A stretch of DNA of 64,000 nucleotides, from assembly GCF_001613105.1 (NCBI RefSeq), contig NZ_BDBS01000009.1:124001-188000 (forward strand). Reading direction: 5' to 3'. Of this stretch, positions 1 through 8,783 are shown piece after piece; within the stretch, counting starts at the first letter, position 1, and each line of letters starts with the position of its first letter. The notes beneath the pieces were generated by a model. That model ran no database searches. It saw nothing but the letters and a program-made list of their open reading frames with translations, and was not told where the DNA came from. Source of the stretch: Nocardia pseudobrasiliensis NBRC 108224. GTDB lineage: Bacteria; Actinomycetota; Actinomycetes; Mycobacteriales; Mycobacteriaceae. The translations under genes and the position numbers were made by a program.

Positions 1-1254
1 AAACGTAATTGGGAGGTGTGGTCGAAGGTCTCCGAGGCCACCAGCCCGCCGCGCGAATACGGCGAGATGACGAAGCACGGGACCCGGTAGCCCAGACCGA
101 TCGGCCCGGCGATGCCATTGGCCTTGGATACGCGGTTCAGGTCGACGGTCAGGAATTCGCCCGGGGTGCCTGGCGGCGGGGTGGGCGGGGTGACGTGATC
201 GAAGAAGCCGCCGTTCTCGTCGTAGCTGACGATCAGCGCGGTCTTCTCCCACACCTTCGGATTCGAAGTGAGAATGTCGAGTACCTGCATGATGCCGACC
301 GCGCCGAGGGCGGGCGGGAGCGCGGGATGTTCGCAGTTGAACAACGGCGGGATCACCCACGACACCGACGGCAGGCTGTCGGCGGCCACATCGGCGGCGA
401 AATCGCTCGGATACACCGGGGCCTTACCACGGCGGGCCAGCTCCGAGGCCGGGTCGGCGGCCTGTTTGAAACAGCCGAGCATGCCGTCGAGGATCACCGA
501 GGAGATCGGGCCGACGTCGCGGTTGTTGTAGATCTTCCAGCTGACTCCGGCATCGGAGAGGTTCTCCGGCATGGTGCGCCAGCTGTAGACGTTCTGCGGG
601 ATCAGCGTCGGGGTCTCGACCAGGGGGCCGCCGGCGTTCCCGTCCGGATCGATGGTTCCCGAGACCCAGTACAGCCGGTTCGGGTCGGTCGGACCGAGAA
701 CCGAACAGTGGTAGTGGTCGCAGATGGTGAAGGCGTCGGCCAGATCGTGGTGGACGGGGATGTCCTCGCGGGTGTAGTAACCCATTGCGGCGGGGCCGTT
801 TCCGGCGCCCACGCTCGCGATGGACATCGGCATCCAGCGGTCGTTGCGGCCGCCGTTCCACGATTCGTGCATACCGGCCCAGGTGTGGTCCGGATCGTTG
901 ATGCACTCGCCGTCGAGGGTCGCGCCCTTGGTGGTGTCGAGGCGGAACGGTTCGATGTAGCCGTCCGGCGTCGGCCCGACCCCGGGTGCGTACCCGTACT
1001 GCCGCCACGCCGGGGAGGGATCGTCGAATCCCCGCACGCCCGACAGGGTTCCGAAGTAGTGGTCGAAGGACCGGTTCTCCTGCATCAGCAGCACGAAATG
1101 CTCGATATCCCCGAGCCCGCCCATCCCGGCCGGATCGGCCGCGTGCGCCCGCTCGATAATCGGATTCGCCCACGACGCCAGCGTCGCCGCGCCACCGGCG
1201 GCCATGGCCTTGGCCAGGAAATCACGCCGATTGATGCCGTCGAACAGCCCCATG
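1..1254 (-). CDS. Tat-exported phospholipase C / phosphoesterase (3' end outside window)
   Basis: Read on the minus strand from ATG at 1254, the frame stays open to base 1, so the C-terminus is missing. The N-terminus has a twin-arginine signal ([14 protein letters not shown], then a hydrophobic stretch and an Ala-rich cleavage region). The mature part begins with the phosphoesterase signature [19 protein letters not shown] and later has [19 protein letters not shown] and [12 protein letters not shown], typical of PF04185 bacterial phospholipases C (mycobacterial PlcA-D type). The family cleaves phospholipid head groups and the enzyme should act outside the cytoplasmic membrane. In mycobacteria coaE follows rpsA, so finding this gene downstream of rpsA is a local difference. 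Substrate choice (phosphatidylcholine or other) cannot be read from sequence. Confidence 0.9.
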
Positions 1255-1357
1255 AAGCCGAACCTTCCGCAGGTTTGTGAAACATCCCAGTTTCGAGACC
1301 GCCGCTGAGGCTACCCGACATGATCTTCGGCGACCAACCGGGAGTTCTCGCGAACGG

Positions 1358-1389
1358 GGAAGGCCCCGGTCCGAGGACCGGGGCCTTCC
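1358..1389 (-). terminator. rpsA transcription terminator hairpin
   Basis: A perfect 15-bp GC-rich inverted repeat (GGAAGGCCCCGGTCC, 2-nt loop, then its complement) begins 18 nt past the rpsA stop codon and lies in the gap before the phospholipase gene. There is no long T run, which is usual for high-GC actinobacterial terminators. Confidence 0.75.
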
Positions 1390-1407
1390 GTTGTCTTGCG
1401 GCGCGAA

Positions 1408-2871
1408 TTACGCGTTGCCGGACAGCTTCTCGCGCAGGGCGGCGAGCTGCGCGTCGCTGGCGAGCGAACCGCCGGCCGACTCCGACTGCGAGGTCGAGGC
1501 ACGCTCGCCGCTCTCCGAGGAGTAGTTGGACGGTGCGCCGTTCGCGGCTTCCGCGGCGGCGTCGGCGGCCATCTTCTCCATCTGGGCGGTGTGCATCTTG
1601 TGGCGACGCTCCGCCTCGGCGTAGCGGCCTTCCCACTCTTCCCGCTGCTTCTCGAAACCGTCGAGCCACTCGTTGGTGTCGGGGTCGAAGCCCTCGGGGA
1701 AGATGTAGTTGCCCTGGTCGTCGTAGCTGTCGGCCATGCCGTACTTCGACGGGTCGAATTCGGCGTGGTAGTCCTCGTTGGCCTGCTTCAGCGACAGCGA
1801 GATCCGGCGACGCTCCAGGTCGATGTCGATGACCTTGACCATCGCGTCGTCGCCGACCTGCACGACCTGATCCGGCACCTCGACGTGGCGCTCGGCCAGC
1901 TCGGAGATGTGCACCAGACCCTCGATGCCCTCCTCGACGCGCACGAACGCACCGAACGGAACCAGCTTGGTGACCTTGCCGGGCACGATCTGGCCGATGG
2001 CGTGGGTGCGGGCGAACTGACGCCACGGATCTTCCTGGGTCGCCTTGAGCGACAGCGAGACCCGCTCGCGGTCCAGGTCGACGTCGAGAACCTCGACGGT
2101 GACCTCCATGCCGACCTCGACAACCTCGGACGGGTGGTCGATGTGCTTCCAGGACAGCTCGGAGACGTGCACCAGACCGTCGACGCCGCCGAGATCGACG
2201 AACGCGCCGAAGTTGACGATCGAGGACACGACGCCCTTGCGGACCTGGCCCTTCTGCAGCTGGTGCAGGAACTCGCTGCGGACCTCGGACTGGGTCTGCT
2301 CGAGCCACGCGCGGCGGGACAGGACCACGTTGTTGCGGTTCTTGTCCAGCTCGATGATCTTGGCCTCGATCTCCTTGCCGACGTACGGCTGCAGATCGCG
2401 GACCCGGCGCATCTCCACCAGCGAAGCCGGGAGGAAGCCGCGCAGGCCGATGTCGAGGATCAGACCGCCCTTCACGACCTCGATGACGGTGCCCTTGACA
2501 GCCTCGTCCTTCTCCTTGAGCTCCTCGATGGTGCCCCACGCCCGCTCGTACTGCGCGCGCTTCTTCGACAGGATCAGGCGGCCTTCCTTGTCCTCCTTCG
2601 TGAGGACCAGGGCCTCGACCTCATCGCCCACGGAAACGACCTCAGCCGGGTCGACATCGTGCTTGATGGAGAGCTCGCGGGAAGGGATGACACCTTCGGT
2701 CTTGTAGCCGATGTCGAGCAGGACCTCGTCCCTATCGACCTTGACGATGGTGCCTTCGACGATATCGCCGTCGTTGAAGTACTTGATCGTCTTGTCGATT
2801 GCGGCGAGGAAGTCCTCGGCGGTGCCGATGTCGTTGACGGCAACCTGCGGCGAGGTGGTCGTGGTGGGCAT
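1408..2871 (-). CDS. rpsA: 30S ribosomal protein S1
   Basis: Binds mRNA and assists translation initiation on the 30S subunit. The product contains four S1 RNA-binding repeats, seen as successive blocks such as GTIVKVDRDEVLLDIGYKTEG, GTVIEVVKGGLILDIGLRGF, GVVSSIVNFGAFVDLGGVDG and GKVTKLVPFGAFVRVEEGIEG, then a charged C-terminal tail ending ALREKLSGNA as in mycobacterial RpsA. The frame is open up to ATG 2913. I prefer ATG 2871 (MPTTTTSPQVAVND) because actinobacterial homologues begin there and a GGAG lies 11 nt upstream. The 2913 ATG has GAAAG 5 nt upstream and cannot be excluded. The gene is monocistronic, with its own terminator and an unusually long upstream gap. The C-terminal region is where pyrazinamide-related changes are discussed in M. 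tuberculosis. Confidence 0.98.
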   Translation of the reverse strand: MPTTTTSPQVAVNDIGTAEDFLAAIDKTIKYFNDGDIVEGTIVKVDRDEVLLDIGYKTEGVIPSRELSIKHDVDPAEVVSVGDEVEALVLTKEDKEGRLILSKKRAQYERAWGTIEELKEKDEAVKGTVIEVVKGGLILDIGLRGFLPASLVEMRRVRDLQPYVGKEIEAKIIELDKNRNNVVLSRRAWLEQTQSEVRSEFLHQLQKGQVRKGVVSSIVNFGAFVDLGGVDGLVHVSELSWKHIDHPSEVVEVGMEVTVEVLDVDLDRERVSLSLKATQEDPWRQFARTHAIGQIVPGKVTKLVPFGAFVRVEEGIEGLVHISELAERHVEVPDQVVQVGDDAMVKVIDIDLERRRISLSLKQANEDYHAEFDPSKYGMADSYDDQGNYIFPEGFDPDTNEWLDGFEKQREEWEGRYAEAERRHKMHTAQMEKMAADAAAEAANGAPSNYSSESGERASTSQSESAGGSLASDAQLAALREKLSGNA

Positions 2872-3069
2872 ATGTTGGGGTGCTCCGGACGGATTGTGGT
2901 CGGTAGTGGACATTGGTACTTTCGGTTTTGCCGTGCGATCACAGCCAGGGGTCTACGTTGAACATGCACAGCACATCGCTGCCGCACTGCACAACGCTGC
3001 ACTTGGCGCATGTAATCTCACAGCACGCGCGGCTTCGGTACGCAAGTACAGAAGACACTCGCGGGACAC

Positions 3070-3095
3070 AGCGTACGCGACGTGAGTTGCGTCAA
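3070..3095 (-). promoter_or_regulatory. possible rpsA promoter
   Basis: On the minus strand, TTGACG (3095-3090) is followed by TACGCT (3075-3070) with a short 14-nt spacer, about 200 nt upstream of the rpsA start. The intervening 2872-3069 region would be a long 5' UTR and contains repeated GTGCAG/GCAGCG words. The spacing is poor, so this is tentative. Confidence 0.25.
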
Positions 3096-3134
3096 GCAAA
3101 CACGGGGCCCTCTGCGCAAAGTGGATACCCTTAC

Positions 3135-4019
3135 ATGATGCCCGATGATCATCCCGTCGCGCTGGACGAAGATCGACACGCCCAGGCCAACGCCCTACTC
3201 GGCACCACCGGGGTGACCCGCACGAAGATCGATTCCGTGGCCAGTCAGCGCGCCAGCCGGCGCTGGTGGGACGCCGACGCCACGCAGTATCACGAAACCC
3301 ATGCCGACTTCCTCGGCGTCGACTCCCCCGACGGCGAATTCATCTGGTGCCCGGAGGGTTTGCACGAGGGCGACTGGCGGCTGCTGGGCGAGATCACCGG
3401 CAAACGCGTGCTGGAGATCGGCTGCGGCTCGGCGCCGTGCGCGCGCTGGCTGGCCGCGCGCGGCGCGCATCCGGTCGGCCTGGATCTGTCGCGGGGGATG
3501 CTCGAGCGGGGACTCGCGGCGATGGACCGCGGCGGACCGCGGGTGCCGCTGATCCAGGCCGGGGCCGAGGCGCTGCCGTTCGCCGACGAATCCTTCGATC
3601 TGGCCTGCTCGGCCTTCGGCGCGGTGCCCTTCGTCGCCGATTCGGCCCGGGTGATGCGCGAGGTGGCGCGGATTCTGCGACCGGGCGGGCGCTGGGTGTT
3701 CTCGGTGAATCATCCGATGCGCTGGATCTTTCCCGACGATCCGGGCCCGGAGGGGCTGCGCGCGGCCATTCCGTATTTCGACCGCACGCCGTATGTGGAG
3801 GTCGACGCGGACGGCGAGCCGACCTATGTCGAACACCATCGCACCGTCGGCGATCGGGTCCGCGAGATCGTCGGCGCGGGACTGACGCTGGTCGATCTGA
3901 TCGAACCGGACTGGCCCGAGTGGCTCGATCGCGAATGGGGTCAGTGGAGTCCCCTGCGCGGTGAGATCTTCCCGGGCACAGCCATATTCGTCACCGAGAA
4001 ACCGGTTAACCCCGCCTGA
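3135..4019 (+). CDS. class I SAM-dependent methyltransferase
   Basis: About 294 residues from ATG 3135 (an ATG at 3138 is equally possible). The Rossmann methyltransferase core is clear: motif I VLEIGCGSAPCARWLA near residues 96-110, an acidic strand-2 end (GLDLSRGML), QAGAEALPFADESFDLACSAFGAVPFV as motifs II/III, and LRPGGRWVFSVNHPMRW. This arrangement fits the Methyltransf_11 family, which uses S-adenosylmethionine on small molecules; the substrate is unknown. It is divergent from rpsA and overlaps the convergent next gene by 14 nt. A Shine-Dalgarno sequence is weak, so the mRNA may be leaderless. The protein is cytoplasmic with no signal peptide. Confidence 0.9.
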   Translation: MMPDDHPVALDEDRHAQANALLGTTGVTRTKIDSVASQRASRRWWDADATQYHETHADFLGVDSPDGEFIWCPEGLHEGDWRLLGEITGKRVLEIGCGSAPCARWLAARGAHPVGLDLSRGMLERGLAAMDRGGPRVPLIQAGAEALPFADESFDLACSAFGAVPFVADSARVMREVARILRPGGRWVFSVNHPMRWIFPDDPGPEGLRAAIPYFDRTPYVEVDADGEPTYVEHHRTVGDRVREIVGAGLTLVDLIEPDWPEWLDREWGQWSPLRGEIFPGTAIFVTEKPVNPA

Positions 4020-4713
4020 TCGGCACCGTTTCCGCGCGCACCGGACTGGTGGGAATCGCCGTGGTCTCCGCGCGCGTCCCGGTCGGAATCGCCACGGTCT
4101 GCGCGGCGGGCGGTGGTGTCGGAGTCGGGGCGACGAACGGCGGCAGCGCGGCGAAGCGCGGATCGATGCGCGCGGTGCGGCTGATGTAGGTGATCCACCC
4201 GCGCGCCCGAGTGAGCGGATGGCCGGGGAACTGCGGATCCCAGCGCGCGTCGTCGGCGGCGTTGTAGGGCAGTTTGCCCTTGATCTCGGGTGCGTACGGA
4301 TGCGGCGGGAACATGTTCTGAAAGCCGACCTTGGGCACGACCGCCGCCTCACGGACACCGGACCGACCGGTCTCCATGCACATAATTTTCAGAATCGCGC
4401 TGCAGGTCGCCTTCGGAATCACGAGGCCCGCGGTGAATCCGAGTCCGGATTGACGACCCTCGAGCGGGAACTTCTCCAGCCGCAGCAGCGCCGGTTGACC
4501 GTCGACGGTGATGGCGTGCGCCTCGATGAGGCAACCGAATTCGGCCTGCAGCTCGGTGAGCCGTCGCCGTAGGGTCTCCTGATCGCCCAATCCGGCGGGC
4601 AGGTCCGGCACCTGATCGATGTAGGTGAGGGTCACCACATCGCCGGTGGCCGGATTACCCCATCTGCTGTGATCGAACTGCTGTAATCCCTTGGTTTCGA
4701 ACGCGATCGGCAC
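4006..4713 (-). CDS. hypothetical protein with Pro/Thr-rich C-terminus
   Basis: About 235 residues from GTG 4713 (VPIAFETKGLQQFDHSRWGN); a longer frame to 4773 is open but its extra residues look non-coding. The N-terminal two thirds form a mixed alpha/beta domain containing VVTLTYIDQVPDLPAGL, LIEAHAITVDGQPALLRLEKFPL, and AAVVPKVGFQNMFPPHPYAPEIKGKLPYNAADDARWDPQFPGHPL, which reads like a small cytosolic domain resembling actinobacterial proteins of unknown function. The last about 45 residues are rich in Pro, Thr and Ala and probably disordered. No signal peptide, no membrane segment and no catalytic motif could be named. It converges on the methyltransferase gene with a 14-nt overlap. Function unknown. 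Confidence 0.7.
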   Translation of the reverse strand: MPIAFETKGLQQFDHSRWGNPATGDVVTLTYIDQVPDLPAGLGDQETLRRRLTELQAEFGCLIEAHAITVDGQPALLRLEKFPLEGRQSGLGFTAGLVIPKATCSAILKIMCMETGRSGVREAAVVPKVGFQNMFPPHPYAPEIKGKLPYNAADDARWDPQFPGHPLTRARGWITYISRTARIDPRFAALPPFVAPTPTPPPAAQTVAIPTGTRAETTAIPTSPVRAETVPIRRG

Positions 4714-4821
4714 GCGACCACGGTACCGACTCGTAGCGTTTTCGCATGTCCACAGGTGTTTTGTGCCCAACACGTGACTTAGCGGTAATAATTTTCGGAC
4801 AAAGCGGGTGCGGGGACTTTT

Positions 4822-4989
4822 CTATCCCCGACTCTTCGGAGACCGACCGGCCTGTTCCAGCGCCTTGCGGAGCGCGTACTCGATCTGGGCGTTGACGCTG
4901 CGCAGATCGTCGGCCGCCCACTTGGCGATCGCCTCGTGGACGGCCGGATCGAGCCGCAGCAGCACCTTCTTCGGCTCGCGCTTGGCCAT
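4822..4989 (-). CDS. small ribbon-helix-helix (Arc-type) DNA-binding protein
   Basis: A 55-residue protein beginning [20 protein letters not shown] and ending in a short basic tail. The KKVLLRL strand followed by two helices (DPAVHEAIAKWAADDL and SVNAQIEYALRKALEQ) is the classic ribbon-helix-helix fold of Arc/HicB-type repressors, which bind DNA as dimers through the strand. Its ATG overlaps the stop codon of the upstream SPFH gene (TGATG), so the two are almost certainly co-translated. It may repress its own operon through the palindrome upstream of the SPFH start. No toxin gene is adjacent, so a toxin-antitoxin role is not supported here. Confidence 0.85.
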   Translation of the reverse strand: MAKREPKKVLLRLDPAVHEAIAKWAADDLRSVNAQIEYALRKALEQAGRSPKSRG

Positions 4990-5870
4990 CACGCGTAGAG
5001 CGAGCCGGTGTTGACGACGGGCTGGGCCGAGCGATCACCGCACAGCACGACCAGCAGATTCGACACCATCGAGGCCTTGCGCTCCTCGTCGAGTTCGACC
5101 ATGCCCTCACTGGCCAGCCGCTCCAACGCCATACCGACCATGCCGACCGCGCCCTCGACGATGCGGCTGCGCGCGGCCACGATCTGGGCCGCCTGCTGCC
5201 GCACGAGCATGGCCTGGGCGATCTCCGGCGCGTAGGCCAGATGCGTGATGCGGGCCTCGAGGATATCGATTCCGGCCAGGGCCGTCCGCTCGCTGAGTTC
5301 GGTGGTCAGCTCCTCGGCGACCTCGGTGCCGTTGCGCAGGCTGGTGCGGTTCGGATCGTCGGAGTCGTAGGGATGCACGGTCGCCAGGTGCCGGACCGCG
5401 GCCTCGGACTGGGTCTGCACGTACTCCTCGTAATCGTCCACGGCGAAGGCCGATTTGAAGCTGTCGACCACGCGGTAGACGACCACCGAGGCGATTTCGA
5501 CCGGATTGCCGTCGGAGTCGTTGACCTTCAGCTTCTGGGTCTCGAAGTTGCGCACCCGCAACGAGATCCGCCGCTTGTTGGTCAGCGGCACCACCCAGAA
5601 GAAGCCCGCCTCGCTGAGCGAGCCGATATAGCGGCCGAAGAACTGGATCACCTTGGCCTCGTTGGGGCTGACCGTGGTGAGTCCGGTCAGCATCAGCACC
5701 GCGAGCCCGACGACCACGAACAGCGCCACCGCGCCGATCGGCGATCCGCCGTCCGCGTCGGCCGTGGCGCTGGTGAGCGCCACCCCGCCGAACAGTCCGA
5801 GGCCACCGACGACCAGCAGGACCAACAGCATGAGGAACCCGTTCACCCGAAAGGCCGGACGAAGCTCCAT
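4989..5870 (-). CDS. SPFH/band 7 (stomatin/prohibitin-like) membrane protein
   Basis: 293 residues from ATG 5870, chosen because GGGAGG lies 6 nt upstream. Two N-terminal membrane segments (about residues 12-32 and 45-68) are followed by an SPFH domain with [57 protein letters not shown] and [15 protein letters not shown], then a helical region with [28 protein letters not shown]. The family forms oligomeric scaffolds on the inner membrane that organise lipids and proteases. The C-terminus is short, without a long coiled coil or a NfeD partner. It is translationally coupled to the ribbon-helix-helix gene, a pairing I recall from other actinobacteria, which suggests an operon-specific regulator. 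Confidence 0.9.
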   Translation of the reverse strand: MELRPAFRVNGFLMLLVLLVVGGLGLFGGVALTSATADADGGSPIGAVALFVVVGLAVLMLTGLTTVSPNEAKVIQFFGRYIGSLSEAGFFWVVPLTNKRRISLRVRNFETQKLKVNDSDGNPVEIASVVVYRVVDSFKSAFAVDDYEEYVQTQSEAAVRHLATVHPYDSDDPNRTSLRNGTEVAEELTTELSERTALAGIDILEARITHLAYAPEIAQAMLVRQQAAQIVAARSRIVEGAVGMVGMALERLASEGMVELDEERKASMVSNLLVVLCGDRSAQPVVNTGSLYA

Positions 5871-5874
5871 GACA

Positions 5875-5905
5875 TCCTCCCAATATTGAAGTGATATCAT
5901 GAAGA
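5875..5905 (-). promoter_or_regulatory. SPFH operon upstream site (SD and palindrome)
   Basis: GGGAGG (5876-5881) forms an excellent Shine-Dalgarno for ATG 5870. Immediately upstream is the perfect palindrome TGATATCA (5892-5899), flanked on the plus strand by two TGAAG words (TTGAAGTGATATCATGAAG). The AT-rich dyad so close to the start is a plausible operator for the co-encoded ribbon-helix-helix protein. That assignment is inferred from position only. Confidence 0.4.
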
Positions 5906-5927
5906 TAGCGCGCCCGGCCCTCCCCCG

Positions 5928-7265
5928 CTAGCCCCGGATATTGCGGTTGGCCCGGAACAGGTTGGCGGGGTCGTACTCCCGCTTCAGCTCCGCCAGTCGC
6001 GCATAGGTGTCGGGTGCGTATCCGCCTCGGGTCTGCTGCTCGTCGGCCCAGTCGCCCGCGCCGTAGAGGAAGTTGAGATTGTGGCCGACGGTCCACGGCG
6101 ACAACGCCTTGCGGATCAGCTCGTGCTGATCGCGCACGGCCCCCTCGCCCGGTTCGGTGATGAAGCGGGCGACGTACTCGGCATCGCGGTGGTCGATGGT
6201 CGCCGGACCCGGACGGCGCAGCGCGCCGCCCAGATGCCGGAATCCGGCGACCACCGACACCGGGGCGTCGGGACCGGTCGAGTCCAGAAACGCCTGGGCC
6301 GCATCGGCGTTCAGCTCGTTCAGCAGGACATTGGTCGCGGTGTAGGCGTGCGGGAAATCGGGATCGCGGTAGATCGCGTGACTCTCGGCGTACGGCATCG
6401 AGCGCAGTTCGTCTTTCAGGCGATCACCCACCCGGCGCAGCGGCTCGACGAGGCGTTCGCCCTCTTCGGCCGAACCGGTGTAGGCGATATTGATCGTGGC
6501 GATGTAGCGCCCGCGCAGCGGTTCCGGAATCACCGGGATATCGGGCATGGTCATGACCGTGATGGCCGAGGTCATCTCCTCGGGCACGTCTCGGGTCCAC
6601 TCCCGCCACGCTCGCAGCGCGGGCCCCACCAGTGCGGTGTCGAAGACCAGCTGACCGCCGTAAACCGAAGTCAGCGGCACCAATTCGAATTCCAGCGCGG
6701 TGACCACGCCGAAATTACCGCCGGTGCCGAGCACCGCGCCGAACAGCTCGTCACCGGGAACCAACCGGCGCAGCCGGCCGTCGGCGGTGACCAGTTCGAT
6801 CGCGCGCACATGATCGGCCGCATAGCCGAAGGTCCTGGCCAGGATGCCCAGGCCGCCGCCGAGGTGGTAGCCGATCACGCCGACCGACAGCGAGGAGCCG
6901 TTCAGCGGGGCGAGTCCGTGCGCGGTGGCCGCCTCGATCAGCGGTCCGGCCTGGACCCCGGCCGCGACCTTCGCGGTGCGGGCGTCCGGATCGATCGAGA
7001 TGTCGGTCATCCGGCGAGTGCTGATCAGCACGCCGCCGTCCAGCGCCACCGACAGGCCGTGGCCGGTCGCCTGCACCGCGATCGGAAGACCGTGGCGCGC
7101 GGCGTATTCCACGGCGGCGCGGACATCCTCGGCGTGCCGGGCGCCGACCACCAGGGCCGGGCGATGGGTGTAGGCGGTCTGGAAGCCCGCGATCTCGGCG
7201 TCGTAACCCTCCTCGCCCGGGCGGAAGATCGGGCCGGTGAAGGTGGGGAAGTCCGTGTTGCTCAT
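5928..7265 (-). CDS. FAD-linked oxidoreductase, berberine-bridge-enzyme-like
   Basis: About 445 residues from ATG 7265 (MSNTDFPTFTG); an in-frame start at 7277 is also possible. The FAD_binding_4 (PCMH) domain occupies the first about 200 residues, with ALVVGARHAEDVRAAVEYA, QATGHGLSVALDGG (His69 is at the position that carries the 8-alpha-histidyl FAD bond) and IGYHLGGGLGILARTFGYAADHV. A C-terminal BBE segment ends GGYAPDTYARLAELKREYDP then NLFRANRNI. The Cys that makes the second covalent FAD link in plant BBE and bacterial GOOX is absent (SVGVIGYH), so attachment should be through His only. No signal peptide. It is divergent from a LysR gene across a compact promoter with a LysR box, which suggests substrate-dependent induction. 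Substrate unknown. Confidence 0.9.
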   Translation of the reverse strand: MSNTDFPTFTGPIFRPGEEGYDAEIAGFQTAYTHRPALVVGARHAEDVRAAVEYAARHGLPIAVQATGHGLSVALDGGVLISTRRMTDISIDPDARTAKVAAGVQAGPLIEAATAHGLAPLNGSSLSVGVIGYHLGGGLGILARTFGYAADHVRAIELVTADGRLRRLVPGDELFGAVLGTGGNFGVVTALEFELVPLTSVYGGQLVFDTALVGPALRAWREWTRDVPEEMTSAITVMTMPDIPVIPEPLRGRYIATINIAYTGSAEEGERLVEPLRRVGDRLKDELRSMPYAESHAIYRDPDFPHAYTATNVLLNELNADAAQAFLDSTGPDAPVSVVAGFRHLGGALRRPGPATIDHRDAEYVARFITEPGEGAVRDQHELIRKALSPWTVGHNLNFLYGAGDWADEQQTRGGYAPDTYARLAELKREYDPANLFRANRNIRG

Positions 7266-7311
7266 GTCTTCGACCATTCCGCAGCCGCGATGAGAAGTAA
7301 AACAGATAGAT

Positions 7312-7328
7312 ATTCTCGTAGCTAGAAT
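7312..7328. promoter_or_regulatory. LysR-type operator (ATTC-N9-GAAT)
   Basis: ATTCTCGTAGCTAGAAT sits in the 71-bp gap between the oxidoreductase and the lysR gene. The interrupted dyad ATTC-N9-GAAT matches the T-N11-A rule for LysR-type binding sites. It ends 8 bp before the lysR ATG, so binding could both autorepress lysR and activate the divergent oxidase. Confidence 0.6.
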
Positions 7329-7336
7329 TATCAGTT

Positions 7337-8257
7337 ATGGAACTTCGCCAGCTGCGCTACTTCGTCACCGTGGTCGAGGAGGCCAACTTCACCCGGGCCG
7401 CGGCTCGGCTGCATCTGGCCCAGCCGGGACTGTCGGCGCAGATCAAGCAGCTGGAACGGGAGTTGGGTCAGCCGCTGCTGGACCGCTCGGGGCGTTCGGT
7501 CACCCCGACGACGGCCGGGGCGGCGGTGCTGCCGCACGCCCGAGCCGCGCTCGCGGCGGCCGAGCGGGTGCGCGATACCGTCGACGAGTTCACCGGCCTC
7601 ATGCGCGGGCACATCCGGCTCGCCACGATCTCCGGCGTCGCCATGGGCGAATTCGATCTCGCCACCGTCCTGGCCGGATTCCACACCGACCACCCGCAGG
7701 TCGAAATCACCCTCACCGAAACGAATTCCGACGACATGCTCGAGGAGCTGAACCGCGGCGCGCTCGATATCGCGCTGATCGGCCTGACGGGTGCGGAACT
7801 GGATCCCCGGCTCGGGCTCGATGTCGTCCTCGAGACCGGCGTGGTGGCCGCGCTGCCCGCCGATCATCCCGACCGGGAGCGGATCACCTTGGCGGAGCTG
7901 CGCGATCAGCGGCTGATCTGCCTCACCCGCGGGACGGGCCTGCGCGGACTGCTCGAACGCCATTGCGCCGCCGCCGGATTCGTACCGGATGTGGCCTTCG
8001 AGGCCGCCGCTCCCCCGCTGCTGCTGCGGCTGGCGGCGCGCGGTCTGGGCGTGGCCGTCGTCCCCACGCTCAGCGCGCAGGAGGCTGCCGCCTTCGGCGT
8101 GCGCACCGTTCCCATCGTCGAACCGGAGTTGCGTGGTCGGCTCGCCCTCGCGTGGCGCACCGACCGTCTCACCGCGCCCGCCGCGAAAGTCCTACTTGGC
8201 CAACTGCGTATCGCCCTGACCCGGCAGAAGGCGGTTCTCTCAGCGGCGCTCGAATAG
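7337..8257 (+). CDS. LysR-family transcriptional regulator
   Basis: 306 residues. The N-terminal winged helix-turn-helix (residues 1-60: MELRQLRYFVTVVEEANFTR, AAARLHLAQPGLSAQIKQLE, LGQPLLDRSGRSVTPTTAG) is a textbook LysR domain. A periplasmic-binding-like effector domain follows from about residue 90, with IRLATISGVAMGEFDLATVL and LDIALIGLTGAELDPRLG. No Shine-Dalgarno is seen before ATG 7337, so the transcript may be leaderless. It is divergent from the BBE-like oxidase and very likely regulates it through the T-N11-A box. Its 3' end overlaps the convergent DUF4383 gene by 18 nt. Confidence 0.95.
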   Translation: MELRQLRYFVTVVEEANFTRAAARLHLAQPGLSAQIKQLERELGQPLLDRSGRSVTPTTAGAAVLPHARAALAAAERVRDTVDEFTGLMRGHIRLATISGVAMGEFDLATVLAGFHTDHPQVEITLTETNSDDMLEELNRGALDIALIGLTGAELDPRLGLDVVLETGVVAALPADHPDRERITLAELRDQRLICLTRGTGLRGLLERHCAAAGFVPDVAFEAAAPPLLLRLAARGLGVAVVPTLSAQEAAAFGVRTVPIVEPELRGRLALAWRTDRLTAPAAKVLLGQLRIALTRQKAVLSAALE

Positions 8258-8704
8258 CACCGGGCGCAGTCCGCCATCCCGGATCGCCTGCAGCACAACG
8301 ACTCCGATCAACACGAGGCCGGTGACGATATGCTCCACCGCGTCCAGCCGGTGATTGGGAAAGCTGAACACCAGGACGTTGCGGGCGAACAGCGCCCAGA
8401 TGCCGACGATGAAACCGCCGCCGACCCCGGCGGCCAGGCAGTACCACGCCGACCACGATTTACGCCGCATCGCAACGAGTCCCGGCGCGAACAGCAGCAA
8501 TCCGGCCACCGCGTGCCAGCCGTTGTAATCCATGCCGAGTACCGGCGTCGCCGGTGCGTGCGCGCCCATGGCGAAACTGGGCTCGGCGATCCATCCGGCG
8601 ATCGCCCAGGCGATGTGGACCACGGCGATGACGAATACCGCCCACTGGATCGAACTCCACTGCCCCGCCGCGATTCGGCGCTCCGCTGCGACCTGCGCCC
8701 CCAT
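8240..8704 (-). CDS. DUF4383-type four-helix membrane protein
   Basis: 154 residues with four predicted membrane segments: IQWAVFVIAVVHIAWAIAGW, WHAVAGLLLFAPGLVAM, WYCLAAGVGGGFIVGIWALF and HIVTGLVLIGVVVLQAI. The pattern of a first loop with GMDYNGWHAVAG and a conserved RLDAVEHIVTG before the last helix is typical of the actinobacterial DUF4383 family, whose function is not known. It stands alone, converges on lysR with an 18-nt overlap, and lies 79 bp from the amino acid transporter operon, which runs in the same direction. Confidence 0.8.
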   Translation of the reverse strand: MGAQVAAERRIAAGQWSSIQWAVFVIAVVHIAWAIAGWIAEPSFAMGAHAPATPVLGMDYNGWHAVAGLLLFAPGLVAMRRKSWSAWYCLAAGVGGGFIVGIWALFARNVLVFSFPNHRLDAVEHIVTGLVLIGVVVLQAIRDGGLRPVLFERR

Positions 8705-8783
8705 GGCTCGACCTCCACCCGATCGGCTCAGTTGATACTACACAGCGTAGTTGACGAGCCGATCGAGTGGAAGGGTTCGGGCC

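Noticed and set aside
1396..2961. A 521-codon plus-strand open frame opposite rpsA
   Set aside because: rpsA is unmistakable on the minus strand; the antisense frame mirrors its codon pattern (Leu/Val/Asp-rich) and has no start signal or family features.
4822..5870. Toxin-antitoxin module
   Set aside because: The ribbon-helix-helix protein resembles antitoxins, but its partner is an SPFH membrane scaffold and not a toxin family.
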